Below are positions 50,759-62,294 of a stretch of DNA of 64,000 nucleotides, piece by piece. The stretch's first letter is position 1. Every line of letters starts with the position of its first letter. Under the pieces are notes generated by a model. That model searched no databases. It was given only the letters and a program-made list of their open reading frames with translations, and was not told where the DNA came from. Made by a program: the position numbers and the translations under genes. The stretch is from Lactuca virosa (taxonomy: Eukaryota; Streptophyta; Magnoliopsida; Asterales; Asteraceae): contig CAKMRJ010005745.1 in NCBI GenBank assembly GCA_928212115.1, forward strand, positions 222,375,697 through 222,439,696, read 5' to 3'.

Positions 50759-52425
50759 TGTAACACCGTAATTTTTCAAACAGATTTTTCATTTTAAAAT
50801 CGCATACTTTTCAAATATTGTATGGAAATCTCGTTTATTCAAATTACAAAACACAACTCCATTAAAAATCCAGGATCCTCAAAACATAACTCTTTCTCTG
50901 GTGTGTATAATCAAGTCGGTGCCTTCCCGTGATTCCTGAGAACAACCTGAAACACATAACACATAACACGGTAAGCACGAAGCTTAGTGAGTTCCCCAAA
51001 ATACCATATATAACACATATTAGCCACTCGAGGCTATAACTCTGTGGACCCTCCGGTCCTAACTCTGTGGACCCTCTGGTCCTAACTCTGTGAACCTTCC
51101 GGTTCTAACTCTGTAACTCTGGAACATACACGGCATGAATCACATAGAAATAATGCAGTGTATCACAATCACATAAATAGCATACAAGATACTCTGTCAC
51201 ATAACTCTAATTACCACTCTAGGTAAAGTATAGTGAGAAGAATCGCCTGACAAGCAGCAAGTAAATACCCTCGCACCCGAAACTCGAACTAGCCTCCGCC
51301 TAGCACAAAAGATGAATATCTCTAATCAATACTCTTCACACGACCCCAATAAATCAGGGCTATTCTTCTTTCTCTAACTCTTGAATTGGGCAAAAGACCA
51401 TTTTACCCCTCCATGGTCTCCATTACTCATGTTGACCAAACCCCAGAGTCAACAGAAGTCAGACTCGAGTCAACAGTCCATGTCTGACCCGACTCGCCGA
51501 GTGCACCCTTGCGACTCGTCGAGTCCACTTACTTTCCTCAGAAATCTCATGACAGCCCAGCTCAGCTCGTCGAGTTGACCCCCAACTCGTCGAGCTATCG
51601 CATGCTCAAGCTCATCGAGACAAACCCTCACTGACTCGTCGAGTCAACTCATGGACTCGACGAGTCCCCTCTGTCTGATTCCTCATTCAGACGTCCAAAG
51701 TCAGATCTCTCATTCCAAACCCTAGATCTAGCTCTTTAAGACACCAGAGACACATAAAGTCTCGACCTTTACGTTCATGCATGGCATAAATGCCTCAAAA
51801 TGCCAAAACAAGCCCTTCTTAAGGTGTTAAGCACAACAACCCTCATTTGGACGAATAAATTTGGGACCTTTGGACTTTAGGGACCTCACAAGGTCCAGAT
51901 CTGAGGACTAGGCTTCTAGCTAATCCACTTTACTCAAAGTCCCAAACCAAAGGTGGTAAAAGCCCTAGAACTCCAAACACATGAGATCTAACCAAAATAA
52001 TGAGAAAGGTGCAGACTTTTACCTTCCTCAGAAGCTCTGGACGATCTATCACTGCATCCAACTTTCCCCCTCTTGATCCTTGCTTGATCTCCTTCTCTTC
52101 TTCTCAAAGGATGCACTAAAAATCCCAAGATAGCTTCTCTCTCACTTTCTAGCTCAAATGACCTTTAGGGTTTGCTTCCAGGGAAAGGGTGGCCGCAAAT
52201 GAGGCTATAAGTGCCTTTAAATAGGTCCCAAACCCCGGAAAAAAGGGTTTCTCTAATCAGCGCCTACTCGGCGAGTCCCTCTCCTCGGACTCGTCGAGTC
52301 CACTCATTAAATCCACGGGAGAAACCCGACTCGACTCGGCGAGTTGGACCCTCAACTCGTCGAGTCCCTCCTTTAATCACAAGATTAACCTACACCATAA
52401 TACCTCTGAAAATCTGAATGTTACA
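50759..52425 (-). repeat. 5' LTR of the LARD-like element (full length)
   Basis: 1667 bp. On the minus strand it runs from TGTAACATTCAG to ACGGTGTTACA. It contains many ACTCG-N-CGAGT palindromes (about 51488-51667 and 52267-52363) and three GGACC-GGAG-GGTCC-type hairpin units (51044-51106). The CTCACTAAGCTTCGTGCTTAC box lies before an acceptor-like TTTCAG|GTTG (50947), with a decayed donor at 51246. Confidence 0.9.
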
Positions 52426-52526
52426 ATCGGTTAGAACATAATGGTGTATGATTTCAATAGAAATATGTAATGATTTCTTGTTTGGAAATTTAGAATCAAA
52501 TGTTACTTCTATACTCCAAGAAGATA

Positions 52527-54386
52527 TGTAACAACCCAAAATTTTTTGTTTTAACACGTTGCTAAAACCATAATATCCAATAGCATATAACAAAACCATA
52601 AGTCGTGTATCTCAAAATGTCATATCAAATGGAACAAATCAAGACTGTGCCAAAACATATCAAAATATCAGAGTAAAATCCCAGGCTAACTGAAGCTGTG
52701 GTGTGTGCCATGCCATCATCCCGAGCTCTTCCCCTTACTAGCATAAGTACCTGAAAACAAAACTGAAATTGTAAGCATGAAGCTTAGTGAGCTCCCCCAA
52801 ACTACCACATACCATACAATAACATATAAGGCAACTACTGGGCCTTGCCCACTGCATCGGACCGAAGTCCGGAACTGCATCAGACCGAAGTCCGGAACTA
52901 ACGAGGGCCTTGCCCCCTGCATCGGACCGAAGTCCGGAACTAACCAGGGCCTTGCCCTCTGCATCGGACCGAAGTCCGGAAACTGACTGAACATAGCATA
53001 GCATAATCATAACTACTAACATAACACTTATACTGCATATTGCATCGGACCGAAGTCCGGAACACATAATACAAAGACAAGCTTGAATCACAAAGACATC
53101 AAGCATACTGAACTACTGCATCGGACCGAAGTCCGGAACTATTGCTAACTAGACGGGTCGGCATTGTGGCCGTAGACCCGTTCCTACTAGAAGGAAACTC
53201 ACCTCGTAACGCTGGCTGCCGAGATGCTAAATCTGAAACTGCCTGACTGTTGCTCCGGAACTCCCCGGCTACAAATCCCATAAACACTAAATCAAATACT
53301 GATAGCTAATCTCAGGGTAAAATGACTATTTACCCCTGGTCAAGCAACTTCCTGGTCAAAGTCAACTTCCAATTGACCGGACTCGTCGAGTTGGGCCACC
53401 AACTCGTCGAGTCCCTATCATCCAGTCTAATCCTCTACCCGCTTCTACTCGTCGAGTTTGGCAAAGACTCGACGAGTTCTTCTTCGATACTAACATCGAG
53501 TCTAACTTCATCTGACTCGCCGAGTTGTATGAATAAATCGTCGAGTTCTCCTTCATCATATGAACACGTCCAGTCTGTGACTCGCCGAATCGTAAGAACA
53601 ACTCGTCGAGTCTGAAGAACAACTCACCGAGTCCCAAGCATGCTATTACTATACAGTCGATTCTAATCGATTTCAGTGCTTCCAGATCATAGATCTGAGC
53701 TTCTAGGACTGGTTTTACACGTAAAGTTTCCAACTTTACGTGCATGCACAAGAGTATGAGGCTAAAATGCCCAAAATCAACAAATACTAAGCACTTAGGG
53801 TTGGGAACAAGGCCAAGATTGCATAAAGGTGGCTATAATGAGTTCCTGGAGTTCAATAACGTCCAGATCTAAGGTTTCCATCCAAAGGAGAGTCCATATC
53901 TCAAGTTTTGAATCATAAAAGGCTCCAAAGAAGACATAACAAGCATAAAAGAGGGTTTAATGGAGGAATACACAAGGTAATAACTTCATTACCTGAATGA
54001 GAAACAGATGGAAGCTAACTCCTGGATCTCCTTTCTCTTCTATGGACCTTCTTTCCTTCCTTCTCTTCCAAAGCTTCCAAACTAGCACAAACACACTCAA
54101 ACTCAACAATGAGAGCTAGGGTTTACAGGGTAAATGCTCTAAAGGTGCTGGAGGCTAGGGTGGGATGCTATAATGACGTTTAAATAGGGTACAAACCCTT
54201 GAAATTAGGGCTTCATTCAGACAAGCAGACTCGCCGAGTCCCAACATATGGACTCGCCGAGTAGCCAACTTAAATCGCGAGCTCATCCCGCTCCTACTCG
54301 ACGAGTCGGGCTACAGACTCGTCGAGTACCCCTTAAGAAATGGAGATAATTTAATTAAATTTACATACCAGAAATGGAGCGTTACA
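52527..54386 (-). repeat. Solo LTR of a second Gypsy-type family
   Basis: On the minus strand it runs from TGTAACGCTCC (54386) to GGGTTGTTACA (52527), with a perfect target duplication agata (52522-52526 and 54387-54391). It is 1860 bp with no interior. It holds six CGGAC-TTCG-GTCCG units (52853-53141) and about a dozen ACTCG-N-CGAGT palindromes (53381-53632 and 54230-54330). Donor-like GAG|GTGAGT (53202) and acceptor-like TTTTCAG|GTAC (52751) sites are present. It is inserted in the old Copia, 97 bp right of the LARD-like element. Confidence 0.9.
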
Positions 54387-56081
54387 AGATATTTCCATTA
54401 AATCGACTAATATTGGTTGGAATTCATCAAAACAAGATAAAGGTTTTGATAGATATTAAGATATTCAACATGAAGTTGAAAGGACTATGAATGGAAATAT
54501 GAGTATTCTAAATTTGGAATCATATGATTGTTTCTTAGAATATCATATTGGATTAAGTTATAAAAACTAATAATGGTTCTACCGTTTGAACTATTGAGTT
54601 TGAGAAATCACTACAATTTAATGGGTTTCCAAATGGGAAATAAGAGCTCATGACATATATGTTTTGATTACAAACATAAGAATGTCTTGATTAATTTCAT
54701 TTGTATGCTCTTATAATTATATGTGGTTGTAACTTCTTGAAATTTGGAAGTATATCATTCTGATAAACATAGTTTTAGAAGTATAAATCTACATGGAAAT
54801 GCCAAGTAGTTATCTTACCCGAGGGAAAGCAACAAAATGTGCGAGTAGTGAAGTCATTATATGATTAAAGCAAGCTTTGGAACAACGGGTATCAAAAGTT
54901 TGAATATGTCGTTCAACATCAATGGATGTGATGAAATAGATCCATATAAATGACACTTTAAAGTGATATTCTATTTTATGACATAGTAGGATCCTTGAGA
55001 TAGGATGCCTAAATAATTTTACATGTATATGGTTAAGACAAGAAATTGCGTGGAAAAATACGATATTTGCAAGAAAACTCATGTATGGAATATTCATAAT
55101 TACATTTGGCCAATGTTATTGTGAATTCACAAATACATGTAGTACATATGCTTATCGTATTATGTTGACACAATTATGCTTATTCAATAGTGGTAACTAT
55201 GGTGTAGTTATAACCATATTGATAATGGTCAACATTTGTTGGAAAATATAGGAGAGAAAAAATTTCAAGTTTATCAAAGGTTGGACAATAAACTAAAGGG
55301 CTTTTTAAGTTCTTGGGAGACATCCCATGATGAGCCAATAACTCCTATATATATGTACATGATGATGTAAAGAATTGTGAGTCTATATATATTTGTCAAA
55401 GACATAACACCATTCAACAATGACTCTCAAGATGAATGACTACATAAAGTCAATATCAGATTGCGGATCCGCTACGAAATGCTTGGAATGAGAGGTCGTT
55501 ATGAGGAATGGTACAAAAACCCATAGATTAATAAGTTATTGCGAAGGAAAACCCAACCTACTTAACTGGAGATCCCAAGATCTAGGTTCAATGGGACAAC
55601 CTACTTGCATATAACATTTGTGAATCACTATGGGGGTTAACCCCAAACCATTCCTAAAACAAACAGTGATGCAGGTTAAGCTTATAGTCGTGGATGATAA
55701 ATTGGAAATCATCACGAATTAGCTTTTAATGATTATTATAGAATCACCTATGTGAGAGAGAAGTGGGGTCGCTTCAAAAGGAATTGTATGGGCACATTCC
55801 TAAGAGCTCTTACAGAACCAGGCAAGTGTCCATGACCATAACGGACACATCAATGAGACCTAACTAGGTCAGGGAGAATCATGTGAGACACATATTGATT
55901 ATTTACACAAACGGCAGAACAGTTCAAGGACATCGAGTCTACTGGTCCGCTAGTAAAATAAATATGTATCTTAAGGGAATGTTCAAAGGGTAACACCTAC
56001 CTATCCTATACATGATTCAACTGTTGGATTTTATCTAAGTAGCTTGAAAATGCTTGATCAATTTTCATTCATGTGGGGGAT

Positions 56082-56665
56082 TGTTGGAAAATTGGTGTTA
56101 ACCAATTTATAAAAATGGGTTTCCCCTATTTTTTTTAACACGTCCAAAATGGATTTAATATGAATGAGAAATTAATTCTTAAAGTAAGGGTGTTGGAAGA
56201 AGTAAATAAAAGAGTTTAATGGGTGGGAGAAAGAAAAGAAAAGTTCAGGGACCTTTTTTGCAAATATTTCTTTCTTTGGTAACTGAAATTGTAATTAATA
56301 TTACAATTTAATTACATATTAAGACACATTAATCTTTGTGATTAATAGAGGTGTTTAAATGAGAGGTTATAGAATGTGTAGTATAAATACCACTACTCTA
56401 CAACCGTTTGAGTACACCAAAAGAATGCAAGAAAACTCTCTTCTTCCCCACTTCATCTTTTTCTTTTTCTAGCTATATTGAATGTAAAATTCAGGCCTAA
56501 TGAGGGTTCGGGTGGTCTAGAAGAACCACTTCTAGTTGTTGTATCCTGGGAAACAAACACCCGATAGCGGGCGAATTTGTTTTAAGGACAATGTGTTAAA
56601 CACATGTCTGAACTTTTTCCTATTTCTTATTTGTTTTCGTACATTTCCGTAATATTATTCCTACA
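56082..56665 (+). repeat. 3' LTR of the old Copia element
   Basis: 584 bp, TGTTGGAAAATTGG...ATTCCTACA, preceded by ATGTGGGGGAT. About 98% identical by eye to 34367-34949. Confidence 0.9.
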
Positions 56666-56670
56666 CTAAT

Positions 56671-57109
56671 CTCATGGAATCTTTTCCTTTTCTTATGGTG
56701 CATCCTCCCTTCACACCAACAATAGAGATTAGAGAACATCTACACACTCGACTATAGTTGTATGTGGTCTCCTAAGGACATGTTTGCCACATATAAATGA
56801 CGAGAAATTAAATATCATTCTACTTATCTTACTACATCCATTTGAGATGACGAACCATGTCTTAAATTATTATCGATTGTATTGTAGAAAGATAAAAAAA
56901 AAAATAGAAGGATATTTAATTTCTGATAAATGACTTACCAATCATGGTCGAAAATATAGAACTAAAAGAGAGCAAATACGATCGGTTAGTGTAAAGTACA
57001 TTCTAAAAAGTAAGGCTTAAACTTGTGAACAAACTGATACGTACATCTCTAGTCTACAACCCATATACAACTTAAACAACTTATCTTCCTAATAAAAAAC
57101 ACTAGATAA

Positions 57110-57138
<29 letters not shown>
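56671..57138. other. Region between the old Copia and CAP-D3, with a (TC)n microsatellite
   Basis: Ordinary sequence that probably includes the CAP-D3 3' UTR. A (CT)n run of about 14 units (57112-57139) abuts the CAP-D3 stop codon. Confidence 0.6.
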
Positions 57139-57143
<5 letters not shown>

Positions 57144-60100
57144 CGTCCAGTTCAAAAGACTGTCTTCTCCTCAAAGACTCAAGCACCGCCGCTGACTTCC
57201 CCTTGTGCTTGCTCACACCCGCTGTAGTCGACTTAAGCTTCGGCACATTCATGGCACTAAGCGACGGTGTCCCTGCACCCTGGTTCACATCCCTAAGCAC
57301 AGACCTAGCCGTCATCTCCGCCAACGCACCAGCCACCGCTGACGTCACTTTCGAGGTCGCAATCACGCTATTTCCATTCACGCCCTTCCCAACAGCTTCA
57401 GCCGCCGTGGATTTCGCCTTCATTGATTCGTATTTCTGTATATCGTAAATTAGCTCTTTCTGGAGTTGTTTATCGGCAACGAGCATCTCATCGATCTCGT
57501 TTTTGTAGTCTTTGAGAAGGGTTCTGAGGCATTCCATTAGGGATCCTGAAAGAGGGCTGTTTTTGCTCTCGAGAAGACGTTTTAGTTCTATGAAGATCGG
57601 GATTGTGTTTTGAATTAATCCCTTTTTCACGACTTGTGTTATCACTCGTCCTCTCACGGCGTTTTCTCCGGTGGCTTCTTCTTCCATTTCTGTTGATTCC
57701 ACTGCTGGACCTTTGTTTGTCGGGATTTTGATTTCTTTACAGGAGAGAATCTGAAACGCATCCTGTTTGTTTTGGATAAAAGAACATGTCAAGATATTGA
57801 AAAGAGATCAAAAGAATCCAAAATGCATGCATTCCACAATACCTGTAAAACAGATTGACTTGTAACATCATCGATCTTGAGCATTCCATCAGATGCAGAA
57901 GCTAAAATTTCTGCACAAACTTTTGCAAATGTAGCCAAAAGATGCTCTGGAGCCATTTGTTTCAACAGGGAGACATATATGTGCATTCTTCGACTCCTCG
58001 AATTCTCATCATTTCCCCTTAAATTTTACAGAAAAATATGATGTATTGATGATAATCTACAAAAGAGAAAAAAGGAAAAGCAACATGAGATATTTACAGA
58101 CTGTTTACCTGATAGAAAAAAGACGGTTTTCTTTCGAGGAACTCCCGGAATTGGCTTGCCCAGTATGGGCATTACAGTCATTTAGAACAAAGACGGCTTC
58201 AACAAAGCTGTTATAAGCTAAAAGTGGCGCCTTCACTGTGACATGATACACATATTAAAGTCAAAAGCATTAAATAAGAATTTGTAAGGGTAAGTCGAAT
58301 ATTAATAAAATTAAAAAAGAAGTTTCACCTTTTAATATATTCCCAAAAAGAAAATCAGCAAGTTGTCTTATTTTCTCTGATTCATCAACAAGTGATAAAA
58401 GAAATCGAAGAAAAAGGACACCTCTCCACTTCACATAATCACGCTAATTACAGGAAAAACGAGTCAAACGTGTCAAAATTGTCAATCCACGTGTTCTTGA
58501 CCTTAAAAGACATGATTTTTAACATGGGAATGTCAATTCATGAAGACTACCTGTAATAACCTTGATAGAAGTGTGAATGTCTGTCTTCTAACTAGTTCAC
58601 AAGGATCACGAAGACATTTGGTGATGTTTGGTATATAACTGTTGATTTTAAAAGAAAAAAAAAAACATAAGTGGGTGCTTATTAGAAAACACACATACAT
58701 ACATATCTATATATCTATATTAGTAAGAGAACTCACCAATCAACCAAAGCAGTATATCTTACACAAAAATCCGCCATCATTACAACAATATTGTTTCGAA
58801 GGGCTGCACTGTTGCTCTTTTCCATCTCCTGCAACAAAGAATGTTTCAGTTTTGGACTAAACATGGTAAAACTCAGAAAGCACAGGGACATATTTTGTAA
58901 TTTACAAACCTGTACAAACAGTGGTATATATCTCTTTGCAAGTTTCCCATCAGCAAGACAAATCTTCCCCATTGTTAACCAAGCTTGAGTGTACAAAGAA
59001 GGGGCTACTTGTTTCACAGAAAGTGACGTACTTGCTAACTTTTTAAGTTTTGGGTCAGAAATGCCAGATGTGATAATATTATGTAAAATGGGAACAATGG
59101 ATTTCAAATCAGCTAAAGGGCAAATAATGACAAGTGATCCAATGGTGTAAACAGCAGTAACAGCTTGCGATAGTAATCTTGACATGGTTGTTGATGATTT
59201 GTTCTTGTTGTTACCCTTAGTCCTGGTTGGAGGTGTAAGTAAGGTGCTACCTTTGTTTATTTCTGATTCTTTTGTTAAATATGTTTCAAGAGTTTTTGAA
59301 GCTTTTGAAAGTAGTTGGTGGACCCATTTGATTACAAGGGAATCAGCCTCTTCGGGTGTTTTAGCCTTTTGTTTGCATAATGTTCTCAGTGCTTTTACAT
59401 GAGCAGTAACCTGTCATCACATAACATAAAAAAGAATTAACCGATTTTGTCATTGTGGATGCTTTAACATCTGCAAGAATGAGCATTTTGAACAAAAAGC
59501 ACCAAATGCAATGATCTTTTTGAATTTTGGTTAATTTGCAACAAAAAAGTTGATAGCTTTATTAGGAAGGACATAGATACCTCCATAGAATGCATGCTGA
59601 AGTCCTCGATTCTTTTAAGCAAATTATGGGCCAAATCTGCAGCAGGTTCAGCAGGCAATTCAACAGAAACATTAGAAATTGTTTGCAGAAGATACACACG
59701 ATCTCCAGCCCAATCAACAGAACTGGATTCAACGCCTTCCACTTGTTCAAGTTCAACAAACTCTTGTTCTTCATGTGGGCTATGAGAAGCTTCTTCATGT
59801 TTATCAAGAAGCTGCCAATGGTGATAAAGAAACTCCCAATCCACTGCTTTCAAGAGAAATCCAGACACCTCAGATAACAAAAACCATGTGCCAGCTGGCG
59901 CTGTCCACTTACTTATTGGTTTGGAATCGGTCAACCACATAGACTCTGACTTTTTAATGATGTTTTGAAGTGAAACTGCAATCTTGGGTTTAAGTTTCTT
60001 CTTTTTTCCAAGATTTGTGCATATCTTTTTGACCCATGGAGTCACTTCACTGTGACAGATTTCTTTCAATAGACCTAAAACTCCATCAGAAAATAACAGA

Positions 60101-62074
60101 TTTTGATTCTTTTCTGATCTTCCATCAAGATTAGATCCTGCACGTGAAATCCGATCCAACACAAGTTCTAGAAACAAATTCTCACATTCTTCTTGGATGC
60201 TTGTTTCATTGTCTGTTATCAAACGTGGGACAGAATGTAACCACTCCTTTGTCACATTATCATCATGAAACTTCCTGAATGTCTACAAAAAAACAACAAA
60301 CCAAAATCATCTTCTTGTTCAATGGTAACTATATGCTGCAACACAAATAGTCAAATACCCAAAACTCATTAAAATGCATAGAAAGAAAAGAACTCAATGA
60401 CATATCAAGATTTAAAACAGAAAAGTATAGAGATTGGACCTCTGAAAGAGCAGAAATTGCAGCCTTTCTTATGCTCACAAGTTGATCAGAACAAGCTATG
60501 CCCATAATCTTTAACAACATTTCATCAAATCCACCACCTTCACCTTGAAGAACTGTTAGCTTTGACATTAGAACAAGTGCTGACTTCCTAACAGCTGCTT
60601 TCTCATCAACACAACGTTCCCTCAAAACATCATTAATCCCACCATATTCACCAAATCCCATTACTTTCATCAACCCTTTCTTGCTCTCATCATTCCCTGA
60701 TAAAACCCCAACTAATTGTGCCAAATTAGTGAGTGCACGTGCCCTAATTCCTGCAACTGAATCTGAACATCTTTGTAATAGTGCTTGCAGACACCTGAAT
60801 CCCCAAGAACTCTCATGCTTTTTTTCTGAACTGGTCACTACTGGATCACCATTTTCTGAACTGGTCACTACTGGTTCACCATTTTCTGAACTGGTCGCTA
60901 CTGGTTCACCATTTTCTGAACTGGTCGCTACTGGTTCACCATTTTCTGAACTGGTGTCTAATGGATCATTATTTTCAGAACTGGTCCCTAATGGATTATT
61001 TAATGTAGTTATCAAAATAGGAATAAGATCAACTGCCAGTAGTCTAAGTTGTGGTTTCCCAATAGTCATTTTCACTACATAATCTGCAAACTCCATTTGT
61101 TCTTTATGTTCTAAAGATTTAACGATTTCCAGTATTGAATCCACAGCTAAAGCTCGAGGTTCAGATTTCTCGGGAGCTTTACTAACCAAATACTTTGGAA
61201 GATTAACCATGGCTTTTCGAATCTCGTCTGAATCCTTTGCCATTACAGCCATCTTGTTCACTACAAATGCTAATGAAAAGGTCCTTGCCTGTGATTTTGA
61301 CAAGAGAATTGAAGAGGAAAGAGACTTTAATACCTCAGCTGCAGTAATAGATTTATCTCCATGCTCAGATTTCAACAGTTCGCTCAAAATCTGTGAACAC
61401 AAGTTGCATAATTTGGTGTAATTTGCTGAATTTCCACAAGATTCAAGTGCAGTTACTGGAATCTCAGCCACTGTTTGAACCAAGGCCTTCAAACTATCAG
61501 GAAACCTACCTAAATGAATCAAACGCAGAACGAGATGTAACCTTTCGAGAACAGGAAACAAAGTCCTAACATCAAATTCTCTTACTGGTTCTCTATCCTC
61601 CTCGCCCTCTTCTTCGACATTCTTACTGGTGTTCTTCGACCTGCCCCCGCCCCTTCCTCCCCTCTTTTTCTTAGCGACATTAGCAGATGGTGGACCCGAT
61701 TGAGTATTCTTGAAAGAGCGACGGACAGTGCGGAGTAGAGAGAGGAAAGCCATGGGTGTAAAGAGGGATAAAACAGGGAAGTTAGGGGTAAGGAGGAGGG
61801 ATAGGTAAACCTTGGAAGCGAGGAGAGAGTGATGGGGTACGCCAGAGTCCATTGCAGAGGTGAGAGGCTGGAGGAGGGAGGAAGCGAGGGAGAGGTTCTT
61901 CGAGGAGAGTTCATCGGAGAGATTTTCGATTTCGATTGGATCATCTTTGTCAAGTGTGTAATCTAAGAGGGTTTGAAGGGCTAATAGGGCTGATTCGGAA
62001 ATAGGAGTCTGCGAATGAAGGTCGTTGCGGTGTACTTCGAGCTCTGTAACTATCTGGTAGATTGCTTCTTCCAT
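57139..62074 (-). CDS. CAP-D3: Condensin II complex subunit D3 (CAP-D3)
   Basis: HEAT-repeat subunit of condensin II, which compacts and organises chromosomes with SMC2/SMC4. Nine exons were read from splice sites: 60440-62074, 59581-60282, 58910-59410, 58737-58828, 58551-58638, 58329-58443, 58109-58235, 57843-58017 and 57139-57762. They join in frame to about 1352 aa, near the size of plant CAP-D3. Exon 1 gives the N-terminal helical part with a basic KKKRGGRGGGRSKN stretch, a six-fold ten-residue repeat (ENGEPVATSS and variants, residues about 361-418) and HEAT repeats. Later exons give the Cnd1-like region (LVIKWVHQLLSKA; VDCYIPNITKCLRDPCELVRRQTFTLLSRLL). The C-terminal part ends in SVLRDVNQGAGTPSLSAM and LESLRRRQSFELDE, likely targets for mitotic kinases (inference). 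The gene appears intact. Confidence 0.95.
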
Positions 62075-62183
62075 GGCCGGCGGCGGTAGAGCCGTCTCTC
62101 CGTCCGGAAAATGGTCAGGGTTTGCCGCTCTGGCTATGAAATGGAAATGGAGATGTGAAAATGAAAAAACTTGAAATATTGGC

Positions 62184-62191
62184 TTTCCCGC
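62184..62191 (+). promoter_or_regulatory. E2F-type site upstream of CAP-D3
   Basis: TTTCCCGC, matching the E2F consensus TTTSSCGS, lies 110 bp upstream of the CAP-D3 start codon. It fits S/G2-phase control of a condensin gene. Binding is inferred. Confidence 0.55.
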
Positions 62192-62240
62192 GGTAGCTGA
62201 TCGTTTTAGATGGTGTTCGGAATAAGTAAAATAAAATAAG

Positions 62241-62283
62241 ATATATATATATATTATAGTATATATATATATATATATATATA
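62241..62283. repeat. TA dinucleotide microsatellite
   Basis: Alternating TA run, interrupted once or twice. A second, similar run lies at about 62829-62890 on the other side of the inverted-repeat element, so that element seems inserted in or next to TA-rich sequence. Confidence 0.9.
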
Positions 62284-62294
62284 ATATGGGGATA

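Larger units (their letters stand above)
37552..52425 (-). mobile_element. Non-autonomous (LARD-like) LTR element, minus strand, interrupted by a Copia element
   Basis: A perfect 5-bp target duplication atcgg (37547-37551 and 52426-52430) flanks two related LTRs. Orientation is minus: the 5' LTR is 50759-52425, followed on the minus strand by the Met-tRNA primer-binding site (50744-50755), and a polypurine tract AAGTGGGGGAGAAT (38281-38294) precedes the 3' LTR. Once the inner Copia is removed the interior is about 4.6 kb. It shows no gag, protease, integrase, RT or RNase H on either strand, which fits a large retrotransposon derivative. Two tandem-repeat arrays lie in the interior. It must depend on proteins from another, probably Gypsy, element; that is inference. 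Confidence 0.85.
34367..56665 (+). mobile_element. Old Copia LTR retrotransposon, host of the nested insertions
   Basis: Two LTRs of 583 and 584 bp (34367-34949 and 56082-56665), both TGTTGGAAAATTGG...CCTACA, are flanked by a near-perfect target duplication (ctaac at 34362-34366, ctaat at 56666-56670). A GTGGGGGA polypurine tract precedes the 3' LTR. By eye the LTRs differ at about 11 substitutions and one indel (about 2%). The interior has been interrupted by the 37552-52425 element and by a solo LTR at 52527-54386. Without these it is about 5.6 kb. Its own coding region is heavily decayed. No Met-tRNA primer-binding site follows the 5' LTR. Confidence 0.9.

Noticed and set aside
57203..57448. 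81-codon plus-strand frame
   Set aside because: Antisense shadow of the last CAP-D3 exon.
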